DNA from: Bradyrhizobium sp. CCGE-LA001
Lineage (GTDB): Bacteria; Pseudomonadota; Alphaproteobacteria; Rhizobiales; Xanthobacteraceae
Reading direction: 5' to 3'
NCBI RefSeq assembly: GCF_000296215.2
Contig: NZ_CP013949.1
Span: 3,527,501-3,591,500, forward strand
Length of the DNA: 64,000 bases
Below the pieces are notes generated by a model that did not search any database, was not told where the DNA came from, and saw only the letters and a program-made list of their open reading frames with translations. Both the position numbers and the translations under genes were made by a program. Shown piece after piece: positions 17,194 through 24,978 of this stretch; the stretch's first letter is position 1, and each line of letters opens with the position of its first letter.

Positions 17194-18165
17194 ATGAGAT
17201 CGACGTGGCTTGTTCTTGCCTCACTCGTGCTGCTGGCGGCCTCGCCGGCAAAGGCCCAGGACGGTTATCCCTCTAAGCAGGTGACGGTGATCGTTCCCTT
17301 CGCCGCCGGTGGCACCGCCGACATCCTCGCCCGCATGGTCTCGAACCATTTGCAGGCGAAGCTCGGCAAGCCGTTCGTGGTCGAGAATGTCGGCGGCGCC
17401 GGCTCCATCCTCGGCGTGACGCGGCTGGCGAAGTCGGCGCCTGATGGCATCACGATCGGCGTTGCCAGCACGTCCGCGCTCGCGATCAACCCGTCGCTTT
17501 ATGGGCCGAAGCTCAGCTACCAGCCGGACAAGGACCTGGTGCCGGTCGCCCAGATCAGCGTCGTGCCCAACGTCCTCGTCGTGAACCCCAACAAGATCAA
17601 GGCGCGCACGGTGCCGGAGCTGATCGCCTATCTCAAGGCAAACCCGGACAAGATCTCGTTCGGCTCGGCCGGGGTCGGCACGTCGCAGCATCTTGCCGCC
17701 GAACTGTTCCAGCAGATGACCGGCACCAAGATGGTGCACGTGCCTTACAAGGGCTCGAGCCAGATGCTGACCGACCTGCTCAGCGGCCAGATCGACCTCG
17801 CTTTCGACAACGTGCCGCTGCTGCTGCCGCAAGTGAAGACCGGGCAGCTCGCGATGCTCGCGACCGCAACTCCGAAACGCGCCAACTTCGATCCGGCAGT
17901 TCCAGCCGTTGCCGAATTTCTGCCGGGCTTCGAAGCCGTCGCCTGGCACGGCTTCTTCGTGCCGTCGGGAACGCCGAAGCCGATCGTCGAGAAGGTCTCG
18001 GCCGAGATCCGTGCCTTCATGCAGCAGCCGGAGACGGTGCAGAAGATGGCCGAGCTCGGTGCCACCGCGGTCGCGCTGGATTCCGAGCCGTTCGCGGCCT
18101 ACATCGCAACGGAGACGGCGCGATGGAAGAAAGTGATCGAGGCCGCGAACATCAAGCTGGATTAG
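17194..18165 (+). CDS. TctC/Bug-family periplasmic substrate-binding protein
   Basis: 323 residues. A Sec signal peptide (hydrophobic core about residues 7-20, cleavage after AKAQ) is followed by the Bug fold with TVIVPFAAGGTADILAR and the GSAGVGTSQHLAAE motif. The family captures small carboxylates for tripartite TctAB transporters, but no tctA or tctB follows. It is therefore an orphan receptor, or serves a transporter elsewhere. GAGGAAAC precedes the ATG at 17194; a frame-open ATG at 17173 is less likely. It is the last gene of the operon. Confidence 0.92.
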   Translation: MRSTWLVLASLVLLAASPAKAQDGYPSKQVTVIVPFAAGGTADILARMVSNHLQAKLGKPFVVENVGGAGSILGVTRLAKSAPDGITIGVASTSALAINPSLYGPKLSYQPDKDLVPVAQISVVPNVLVVNPNKIKARTVPELIAYLKANPDKISFGSAGVGTSQHLAAELFQQMTGTKMVHVPYKGSSQMLTDLLSGQIDLAFDNVPLLLPQVKTGQLAMLATATPKRANFDPAVPAVAEFLPGFEAVAWHGFFVPSGTPKPIVEKVSAEIRAFMQQPETVQKMAELGATAVALDSEPFAAYIATETARWKKVIEAANIKLD

Positions 18166-18206
18166 GTCCCGAGTCCCTGCGCCAACTCGCCAGCGGGGCG
18201 TCTGAA

Positions 18207-18244
18207 GGGTTGGGTCTCCTGCAGCTGTTGAGGAGACACGACCC
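18207..18244 (+). terminator. Imperfect hairpin after the acid-sugar operon
   Basis: Arms 18207-18220 and 18231-18244 pair at 12 of 14 positions around a 10-base loop, starting 42 bp after the tctC stop. There is no clear U-run, so it may be a processing or Rho-assisted end rather than a classical intrinsic terminator. Confidence 0.45.
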
Positions 18245-18378
18245 ATTCACCGGAGCGCTTGCCAGCCCAGGGCCGAGCAGGTAGAACGCTGCCACGCCTG
18301 AGCCGTGATTTGCGCCAAACGCGCTTCCGGCGACAGTCGGGCAAATCAGCAAGTTATTGAATTTGTTCGACTATTCCT

Positions 18379-18452
18379 TGGGGAATGGTGTAACGGTAGC
18401 ACAACAGACTCTGACTCTGTTTGTCTTGGTTCGAATCCAGGTTCCCCAGCCA
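18379..18452 (+). tRNA. tRNA-Gln (anticodon CUG)
   Basis: 74-nt cloverleaf. Acceptor stem TGGGGAA/TTCCCCA, anticodon stem ACAGA/TCTGT with loop CTCTGAC giving anticodon CTG, and T-arm TTGG-TTCGAAT-CCAG. The discriminator base is G and the 3' CCA is encoded (18450-18452). No integrase or flanking direct repeat suggests use as an attachment site. Confidence 0.96.
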
Positions 18453-18680
18453 GCTCCCCGACGATAGCCGTCCGAGCATTCTGCGAGTCCGCGTGGAATG
18501 TCGTCCCCATGCACGCTTGGCGTCCCGCACCAGCGGGTGAGCGCAAAGAAGCCGCGGCCGGGGCGTGCGATTGGCCGTGCCGCCGGTCGCGACCGTTTGC
18601 CTCATCAGAAGATCGCATTTTCGTGTCGGATCGCCGCGTACTCCATCGTCCTTGAGGCACATAACCCAAGGAGATCCGTG

Positions 18681-19043
18681 ATGCCCTATATCGATGGTTT
18701 CGTGCTCGCCGTGCCCAAGGACAACATCAAAGCCTACAAGGCTATGGCGACGACAGCCTGCGCGATCTGGATGGAGCACGGCGCGCTCGACTATGTCGAA
18801 TGCATAGGTGACGACGTTCCCTATGGCGAACTCACCTCGTTCCCACGCGCGGTGATTGCGAAGGAAGACGAGGTCGTCATCTTCGCCTGGATCGTCTATC
18901 GTGATCGGGAGAGCCGCGACGCCATCAACAAGAAGGTGATGGAGGACCCGCGGCTGAAGATGGACGGCATGCCGTTCGACGGCAAGCGCATGATCTACGG
19001 CGGCTTCACGACGCTGCTCCGGGCGAGCGAAATCGTGACCTGA
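18681..19043 (+). CDS. DUF1428 (YbaA-like) family protein
   Basis: 120 residues of a compact ferredoxin-like family found widely in Proteobacteria. It begins MPYIDGFVLAVPKDN and has the conserved ALDYVECIGDD and MPFDGKRMIYGGF segments. AAGGAG lies eight bases before the ATG. It stands alone between tRNA-Gln and the convergent ialB-like gene. No function is established for the family. Confidence 0.9.
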   Translation: MPYIDGFVLAVPKDNIKAYKAMATTACAIWMEHGALDYVECIGDDVPYGELTSFPRAVIAKEDEVVIFAWIVYRDRESRDAINKKVMEDPRLKMDGMPFDGKRMIYGGFTTLLRASEIVT

Positions 19044-19052
19044 TGATACCCC

Positions 19053-19622
19053 TTACTTGATCTTGTCGTAGGCCGCCGCGAAATCGTTCAGCGGCATCGG
19101 GATCGCGATCGTCTCCTTGGCCATATTCTGAAAGGAGACCCTGAGCTGCTTGCCCGACCGCAGGGCGGCGAGCAGGTCGGGCGCGACCGGTGTGGAGGCG
19201 TAGCAGCCTCGGTTCTCGCAGGTCTGGATCTGGAGATCGAACGTCTTGCCCTCGTCGACCTGGAGCTTGGCGCCGATGGGCAGGTTGAGGCCGAGCGGCA
19301 ACTGAAGCAGCGCGATCGGCGTGCGTGTGTCGGGCGCGATGCGGATGTTGATCAGGATGACGGTCTGGCCGGTCTTGGTCAGCACCGCGTTCTGCTCCAT
19401 CGCGCATTCGAGCGGCGCCTCGCGGCTCGGGCTGGTACAGCGCACGATCCAGCCGGGCTGTCCCGGTGTGCCGTCCGCCGGCGCTTGCGTCGGGGCAGCC
19501 GCGGGCTGCGCGGCCGGTGCAGCAGGAGCGGCGTTCTTCTTGGCGCCCTGCTGGGCAAACGCGACGCCGGTCGACAACAGGACGGCGGCGGCGAGGGCGG
19601 CAAGTCTGGATTGCATGAGCAT
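19053..19622 (-). CDS. Invasion-associated locus B (IalB) family protein
   Basis: 189 residues. A signal peptide (hydrophobic core about residues 7-20, cleavage near AFAQQ) is followed by an Ala/Pro/Gln-rich linker (about 27-50). The IalB domain carries four cysteines, in WIVRCTSP, LECAMEQ and QTCENRGCY. Family members are periplasmic or secreted. In Bartonella IalB aids erythrocyte invasion, but in soil bacteria its role is unknown. It lies 63 bp downstream of the RND permease on the same strand, so it may be part of that operon. Confidence 0.9.
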   Translation of the reverse strand: MLMQSRLAALAAAVLLSTGVAFAQQGAKKNAAPAAPAAQPAAAPTQAPADGTPGQPGWIVRCTSPSREAPLECAMEQNAVLTKTGQTVILINIRIAPDTRTPIALLQLPLGLNLPIGAKLQVDEGKTFDLQIQTCENRGCYASTPVAPDLLAALRSGKQLRVSFQNMAKETIAIPMPLNDFAAAYDKIK

Positions 19623-19685
19623 GGCGAACCGCGTTGGCGTGAACCGAAAGTCCCGCTGTAGCGTCGCGGGAGGCGCGGCGCAAGC

Positions 19686-22600
19686 TTACTCGGCGGCTTC
19701 CTTGACCGTGCCGTGCGCGGGCGTCTCGTCGCCTTCGCCGTCACCCGAGCGGCCCCAGGTCGAGAACCAGTTGTTGAGCTTGTCGAGATAGAGATAGACG
19801 ACCGGCGTCGTGAACAGCGTCAGCGCCTGGCTGACGATCAGGCCGCCGACCATGGCGTAGCCGAGCGGCTGGCGGATCTCCGCGCCGGTGCCGTGACCGA
19901 GCATCAGCGGCACGCCGCCCAGCAGCGCGGCCATCGTCGTCATCATGATCGGCCGGAAGCGCAGCAGCGCCGCCTGGCGGATCGATTCTTCCGGCGTCTT
20001 GTGCTCGTCGCGCTCGGCCGCGATCGCGAAGTCGACCATCATGATGCCGTTCTTCTTCACGATGCCGATCAGCAGAATGATTCCGATCAATGCAATGAGG
20101 CTGAAATCGAAGCCCGCCGCCATGAGGATCGCGAGCGCGCCGACGCCGGCCGAGGGCAGAGTCGACAGGATCGTGAGCGGATGGATGTAGCTCTCGTAGA
20201 GGATGCCAAGGATCAGATAGACCACGACGAGAGCCGCCAGGATCAACAGCGGCACGGTGCCGAGCGATTGCTGGAACGCCTGCGCGGTGCCCTGAAAGCT
20301 GGAATTGAGCGTCGGCGGCGTGCCGAGCTCGGCCATCGCCCGCTGCACGGCTTCGGTCGCCTGGCCGAGCGCGATGCCTTGAGCCAGGTTGAAGCTGATC
20401 GTGATCGACGGGAACTGGCCCTGATGGCTGATCGACAGCGGACGGACCGGATCGGTGCTCCAGGTCGCGAAGGTCGACAGCGGCACCTGCTCGCCGGTCA
20501 GGGGCGATTTCAGATAGAGCTTGTTCAAGGTTTCGAGATCGCCCTGCAATTCTGGCAGGACTTCCAGGATGACCTTGTAGGTGTTGAGCTGCGTGAAATA
20601 CTGCGTCACCTGCCGCTGTCCGAAGGAGTCGTACAGCGTGTCATCGATTAACTGCGGCTGGATGCCGTAGCGCGAGGCAGTGTCGCGGTTGATCTTGAGC
20701 TGGACGGTGGTGCCCTGCGTCTGCTGGTCGGTCGCTACGTCACGCAGCTGCGGCAGCGTTTGCATCTTGGCGAGGATCTTCGGCGCCCATTCGTTGAGCT
20801 CGTCGAGATTGGCGTCCTGCAGCGTGAACTCGAACTGGGTGCGGGTCGGGCGGCCGCCGAGCCGGACGTCCTGGGCCGCCTGCATGTAGAGGCGGGCGCC
20901 CTCGACCTTGTCGAATTGCGGGCGCAGCCGTGCGATGATCTGCTGCGCCGAGGCGTCGCGCTGTTCGCGGGGCTTCAGCGTGATGTACAGATTGCCGTTG
21001 TTGCCGGCGCGGCCGCTGCCGCCGATCGACATGGCAACACTGGCGACGTCGGGATCGGCCAGGATGATTTTGCCAAGCTGCTCCTGGCGTCTGACCATCT
21101 CCTTGAACGAAATGTCCTGCGAGGCTTCGGAAGTCGCCGTGATCAGGCCGACGTCTTGCTGCGGGAAGAAGCCCTTTGGGATCAAAACGAACAGGTAGAT
21201 CGACAATCCGAGCGTCGCGAAGAAGATTGCCAGCGTGGTGCGGCGCCAGGCGAGGGCGTGGTCCAGAACATACTCATAGCCGCGCAGCAAGCCGTCGAAG
21301 GCGCGCTCGCTCCATTGGTAGAACTTGCCGTGGGTGACTTCGCCGTGAGCGCGCAGGAAGCGCGAAGCCATCATCGGCGTCAGCGTCAGCGACACGAACA
21401 TCGAGACGAAGATGGTCATCGCCAGCACCACGGCGAACTCGCGGAACAGGCGCCCGATGATACCGCCCATCAGCAAAAGGGGGATCAGCACCGCGACCAG
21501 CGAGATGCTGATCGAGACGATGGTGAAGCCGATTTCCTTGGAGCCCTTGAAGGCGGCCTCCATCGGCGAGTAGCCTTCTTCGATGTAGCGGGTGATGTTC
21601 TCGAGCATCACGATGGCGTCGTCGACGACGAAACCGACTGCGATGGTGAGTGCCATCAGCGACAAATTGTCGAGCGAATAGCCGACCGGCCACATCAGGG
21701 CGCACGCGCCCAATAGCGCCAATGGCACCGTCACGGTGGGAATGACGGTGGCCCAGAAGCTACGCAGGAAGATGAAGATGACCATGACCACGAGGGCGAT
21801 GGTCAACAGCAGCGTGAACTGGACGTCTTCGACCGCGGCGCGGATCGTCGCGGTGCGGTCGCTGATCAGCTCGATTTTGATGGCGGGCGGAATGGCGGCC
21901 ACCAGCCGGGGCAGGGTGGCCTTGATGCGGTCGACCGTCTCGATGACGTTTGCGCCGGGCTGCTTGAAGATGACAAGGAATACGCCGCGCTTGCCATTGG
22001 CCCAGGCCGCCTGCTTGGCGTCTTCGGCGGCTCTGACCGCCTGGCCAATGTCGCGGATTCGGAGCGGGCCGCCATTGCGATAGGCGATGATGACGTCGTT
22101 CCAGTCCTTGGCGTCGGTGAGCTGATCGTTGGCGTAAATCGTGTACGCGCGTTTGGGGCCGTCGATATTGCCCTTGGGGCTATCGACCGTGGTGATGGCG
22201 ATCTGGCTGCGCACGTCCTCCATCGAGAGGCCTTTGGCGACGAGTTTCGCCGGGTCGATCTGAATGCGGATCGACGGTTTCTGCTGGCCGCCGATGAACA
22301 CTTGCGCGACGCCGGAGAGCTGGCTGATCTGCTGGGCGAGCTGGGCGTCGACGGCGTCGCTGACGCTGGTCAAGGGCAGCGTGTCGGACGTTGCCGACAG
22401 CAGCAGGATCGGGGCGTCCGCCGGGTTGACCTTGCGATAGGTCGGCGGCGAGGGCAGGTTCTTCGGCAATTGGCCGCTGGCCGCGTTGATGGCGCCCTGG
22501 ACGTCGTTGGCGGCGCCGTCGATGCTGCGATTGAGGTCGAACTGGATGGTGATCGACGCCGTGCCCAGATAGCTCGTCGAGGTCATCTGTGCGATGCCTG

Positions 22601-22832
22601 GAATCTGGGCGAATTGCCGCTCGAGCGGCTGTGCCACCGACGAGGCCATCGTCTCGGGGCTGCCGCCCGGCAAATTGGCGGTGATCTGGATGGTCGGGAA
22701 GTCCACCTGCGGCAGCGGCGCGACCGGCAGCAGAGGGTAGGCGACGAGGCCGACGAACAGAATGCCGGCCATCAGCAGCGAGGTGCCGATGGGATAACGG
22801 ATGAAAGGTGCCGAAATCCCGCCGCCGATCAT
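19686..22832 (-). CDS. RND efflux permease, MdtB/MuxB-like
   Basis: Full-length 1048-residue HAE1-family proton antiporter. The N-terminus ISAPFIRYPIGTSLLMAG and FPTIQITANLPGGSPETM are typical of the MdtB/MdtC branch. The helix 4 proton-relay aspartates are in GFVVDDAIVMLENITRY and the repeat-two motif is present near ILYESYIHPLTILSTLP. It overlaps the adaptor gene by four bases. Unlike MdtABC there is only one permease, so the pump is presumably a homotrimer. No outer-membrane channel gene adjoins. Confidence 0.95.
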   Translation of the reverse strand: MIGGGISAPFIRYPIGTSLLMAGILFVGLVAYPLLPVAPLPQVDFPTIQITANLPGGSPETMASSVAQPLERQFAQIPGIAQMTSTSYLGTASITIQFDLNRSIDGAANDVQGAINAASGQLPKNLPSPPTYRKVNPADAPILLLSATSDTLPLTSVSDAVDAQLAQQISQLSGVAQVFIGGQQKPSIRIQIDPAKLVAKGLSMEDVRSQIAITTVDSPKGNIDGPKRAYTIYANDQLTDAKDWNDVIIAYRNGGPLRIRDIGQAVRAAEDAKQAAWANGKRGVFLVIFKQPGANVIETVDRIKATLPRLVAAIPPAIKIELISDRTATIRAAVEDVQFTLLLTIALVVMVIFIFLRSFWATVIPTVTVPLALLGACALMWPVGYSLDNLSLMALTIAVGFVVDDAIVMLENITRYIEEGYSPMEAAFKGSKEIGFTIVSISISLVAVLIPLLLMGGIIGRLFREFAVVLAMTIFVSMFVSLTLTPMMASRFLRAHGEVTHGKFYQWSERAFDGLLRGYEYVLDHALAWRRTTLAIFFATLGLSIYLFVLIPKGFFPQQDVGLITATSEASQDISFKEMVRRQEQLGKIILADPDVASVAMSIGGSGRAGNNGNLYITLKPREQRDASAQQIIARLRPQFDKVEGARLYMQAAQDVRLGGRPTRTQFEFTLQDANLDELNEWAPKILAKMQTLPQLRDVATDQQTQGTTVQLKINRDTASRYGIQPQLIDDTLYDSFGQRQVTQYFTQLNTYKVILEVLPELQGDLETLNKLYLKSPLTGEQVPLSTFATWSTDPVRPLSISHQGQFPSITISFNLAQGIALGQATEAVQRAMAELGTPPTLNSSFQGTAQAFQQSLGTVPLLILAALVVVYLILGILYESYIHPLTILSTLPSAGVGALAILMAAGFDFSLIALIGIILLIGIVKKNGIMMVDFAIAAERDEHKTPEESIRQAALLRFRPIMMTTMAALLGGVPLMLGHGTGAEIRQPLGYAMVGGLIVSQALTLFTTPVVYLYLDKLNNWFSTWGRSGDGEGDETPAHGTVKEAAE

Positions 22833-23995
22833 TCCTGTCGAACCTTTTTCTGGGCCGGATCCGAACTCGCCACCGCTGTCGAGACGACGCTTCCGGGCTG
22901 GACCTTGAACTGACCGCCGGTGATGACCTGCTGCCCGGGGGTCAGGCCTTCATCGACGACGGAACGTCCATCGATGGCATAACGGACCTTGATCTTGTGC
23001 AGCTCGGCCTTGTTGTCCTGATTGACGGTATAAGCGTAAAGACCATTCGTCGAATGCTGGACCGCATCATCGGGAACCACCGTGGCATCCTTCAGCGTCC
23101 GCACCAGAAGCCGCGTCGAAACGGACTGCCCCGGCCACAGCGCGTGGTCCTTGTTCTCGAACACCGCTTTGAGCCGGATCGTCCCGCTGGTGGTGTCGAC
23201 CTGGTTGTTGATGACGGCGAGCTTGCCCTCGGCCAGCGTCTTCTTGCCGTCCGTCGTGAAGGCGATGACCTTGAGCGCGCCGGCCTTCTGGCCTTCGCTG
23301 ATATAGGGGAGCTGGTCCTCTGGCGCCGTGAAGATCACTGAGATCGGCTCGACCTGTGAGATCGTGACGATGCCCGTCTGCGTCGAGGCGTTGACGATGT
23401 TGCCGACGTCCACTTGGCGGAGCCCAGCGACGCCCGTGATCGGCGCCTTGATCTGCGTGTAGTCGAGCTGGGTCTGGGCGTTGACGATCGCGGCTTCGTC
23501 GCCGGCGATCTGGGCGGTGAGCTGAGCGACGGTGGAGCGCTGGGTGTCGACCCGCTGTGCGGTGGAGAATTCGCCAAGCTTCATGGCGCGCTGGAGCTCG
23601 AGATTGGCGTTGGCGAGGTTCGCCTCGTCCTGCGCCTTCTTGGCCTTGGCCTGGTCGAGCGCGGCCTGATAGGGGCGGGGATCAATCGAGACCAGCAGCT
23701 CGCCCTGCTGGACGATCTGGCCCTCTTTAAACTCAAGCCTGGTGATCTGCCCATCCACCCGGCTGCGGACCTGGACGGTATTGAAGCCCTGAACCGTGCC
23801 GAGACCGGTCAGGTAGACCGGAAAATCGGTCTTCTGGACCGGCGCAACGCTGACGGGAATGGCGGACGGGCGAGGCGGCGCCTTCTGTGCTGTCCGGGTC
23901 GTTCCGGCCGAGCGGAATTTCTCCCACCCATAGTAACCTGCGGAGGCCACGGCCGCGATGATCAGAATCCAGAGGATCGGCCGGGACTTTTTCAT
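22829..23995 (-). CDS. RND efflux adaptor, MdtA-like
   Basis: 388 residues. It has an N-terminal membrane anchor at about residues 7-23, then a proline-rich linker. The barrel-sandwich halves follow (TVQVRSRVDGQITRLEF and QIKAPITGVAGLRQVD), flanking a coiled-coil hairpin. The beta-barrel contains LWPGQSVSTRLLV. MdtA-specific wording such as GNIVNASTQTGIVTI supports the subfamily. It is the first gene of mdtA-mdtB-ialB, with a promoter candidate and an 11-bp palindrome 69-100 bp upstream. Confidence 0.94.
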   Translation of the reverse strand: MKKSRPILWILIIAAVASAGYYGWEKFRSAGTTRTAQKAPPRPSAIPVSVAPVQKTDFPVYLTGLGTVQGFNTVQVRSRVDGQITRLEFKEGQIVQQGELLVSIDPRPYQAALDQAKAKKAQDEANLANANLELQRAMKLGEFSTAQRVDTQRSTVAQLTAQIAGDEAAIVNAQTQLDYTQIKAPITGVAGLRQVDVGNIVNASTQTGIVTISQVEPISVIFTAPEDQLPYISEGQKAGALKVIAFTTDGKKTLAEGKLAVINNQVDTTSGTIRLKAVFENKDHALWPGQSVSTRLLVRTLKDATVVPDDAVQHSTNGLYAYTVNQDNKAELHKIKVRYAIDGRSVVDEGLTPGQQVITGGQFKVQPGSVVSTAVASSDPAQKKVRQE

Positions 23996-24063
23996 ATTGT
24001 CTCGTGTCGGCTCTTGTGCCCTAACTTACGAATTATGGGGCAATCATACGGTTCCAGCGGGCT

Positions 24064-24093
24064 TGTATAATACACGCCAAGTTCCAGTGTAAA
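24064..24093 (-). promoter_or_regulatory. Candidate mdtA promoter with overlapping palindrome
   Basis: On the minus strand a TTTACA (24093-24088) lies 15-17 bases before TATTAT/TTATAC. The -10 area is embedded in the perfect palindrome TGTAT-A-ATACA (24064-24074). A repressor bound there would block the promoter. No TetR or MarR gene adjoins, so the regulator is unknown. Confidence 0.35.
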
Positions 24094-24262
24094 CAGCACT
24101 ATCGGTCGAGAATCCTAAACAATTGGAAAGCTTTGCACCGCTTGGAGCAGTCGCTGGCGCGGGCGTGCGCAGTATTGCGATTTCCATCCGTCCGCCGATG
24201 CGGCGTGTCTTTGCCGAACAATGCACGCTGACGGTGTGTACCGTGCAGGTCGAAGCATTGCG

Positions 24263-24276
24263 AGAACGGTTCTAAA
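24263..24276 (-). promoter_or_regulatory. ICE-like (Irr) box upstream of small gene
   Basis: Read on the minus strand: TTTAGAA-CCG-TTCT. This matches one full half and most of the second half of the rhizobial iron control element (two inverted TTTAGAA halves separated by a few bases). It is 77 bp upstream of the 79-residue gene and about 515 bp upstream of the three boxes of the TonB operon. Confidence 0.5.
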
Positions 24277-24352
24277 TCGCGCGCACGCGGTTTCGGTTGT
24301 CAGGAAATTCGGCATCGTCCATATCGGCGCCGCCACGAAGGGAGCGCAAGGA

Positions 24353-24592
24353 ATGGACGAACTGAACGGCAAGTTGATCGCGTGTCAGATCCTGATCACG
24401 GGGCTGATCGCGCGCGTCGCCAACGAGCAGCACGATCCCTTGCGCTTCCTCACCGACTTTCGCGACGAGATCAAAGCCGTCGTCAACGGCGTCAACATCG
24501 CGGGCATGGACAGCACCGATCGCGTGCGTGCGGTCGCGCAGAAGACTGTCGACGAGTTGTTCTCGCTGATGAAGCCGCCGAGCAGCGACTGA
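24353..24592 (+). CDS. Small hypothetical protein, possibly iron-regulated
   Basis: 79 residues, not recognised. It is soluble and mostly helical by composition: two amphipathic stretches at about residues 5-25 and 45-70, no cysteine pair, one C at residue 11, net acidic. AAGGA lies just before the ATG at 24353. The frame is open upstream to 24221, but that part overlaps the ICE-like box. The box 77 bp upstream and the iron-uptake operon downstream hint at iron control; the function is unknown. Confidence 0.6.
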   Translation: MDELNGKLIACQILITGLIARVANEQHDPLRFLTDFRDEIKAVVNGVNIAGMDSTDRVRAVAQKTVDELFSLMKPPSSD

Positions 24593-24978
24593 GTGGGGTT
24601 CGGGCACCTCGACTGTTTGAAATCTCAGCACGGCCGATCTGGACAAATTCAAATCTGCGGACGGGCGAGTTGCATTGACCTGATTTTGCTCGACCGATAG
24701 GACCGCATTGTTGTCGGCATCTCCGTTTCGATCACGCGCATCACTCCGTGCGCTGATGGAAGCGCTGCGGAGCGCGGCAATCGAAATGCAGATTAGAACG
24801 CTTCAACTTTAGAACCGTTTGAAGCTGCGGCGCCCGTCGAGATTAGAATCGTTTTGAAATGGACGGATTCAGTCGGAATGTTGCCCTGATCGCGTTGACC
24901 CCTGTTCACACGCCCGATAGCACCGTTGCGTCGAGTTGTCGCAATGCGACCAATCGTCGTGCAATAGTGGGGCGTGAA
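24593..24978. other. Leader and promoter region of the TonB operon
   Basis: 386 bp before the preferred TonB-receptor start. The left 200 bp show nothing recognisable. The three ICE-like boxes occupy 24792-24859, leaving a leader of about 120 bases. An in-frame ATG at 24859 touches the third box, which is why it was not chosen as start. Confidence 0.5.
24792..24859. promoter_or_regulatory. Three clustered ICE-like (Irr) boxes
   Basis: ATTAGAA-CGC-TTCAA (24792-24806), TTTAGAA-CCG-TTTGAA (24808-24823) and ATTAGAA-TCG-TTTTGAA (24842-24858). All three carry the TTAGAA left half of the rhizobial iron control element and a degenerate right half. The first two are 16 bases apart. Their position before a TonB receptor operon supports control by Irr. 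Confidence 0.6.

Larger units (their letters stand above)
23996..24352. other. 357-bp divergent intergenic region
   Basis: Lies between the mdtA-like gene and the 79-residue gene. It contains the candidate mdtA promoter/operator (24064-24093) and a reverse ICE-like box (24263-24276), both listed separately. No further gene is seen. Confidence 0.5.

Noticed and set aside
18379..18452. tRNA-Gln as an integration site for a genomic island
   Set aside because: No integrase, no duplicated tRNA 3' end and no base-composition change in the flanks.
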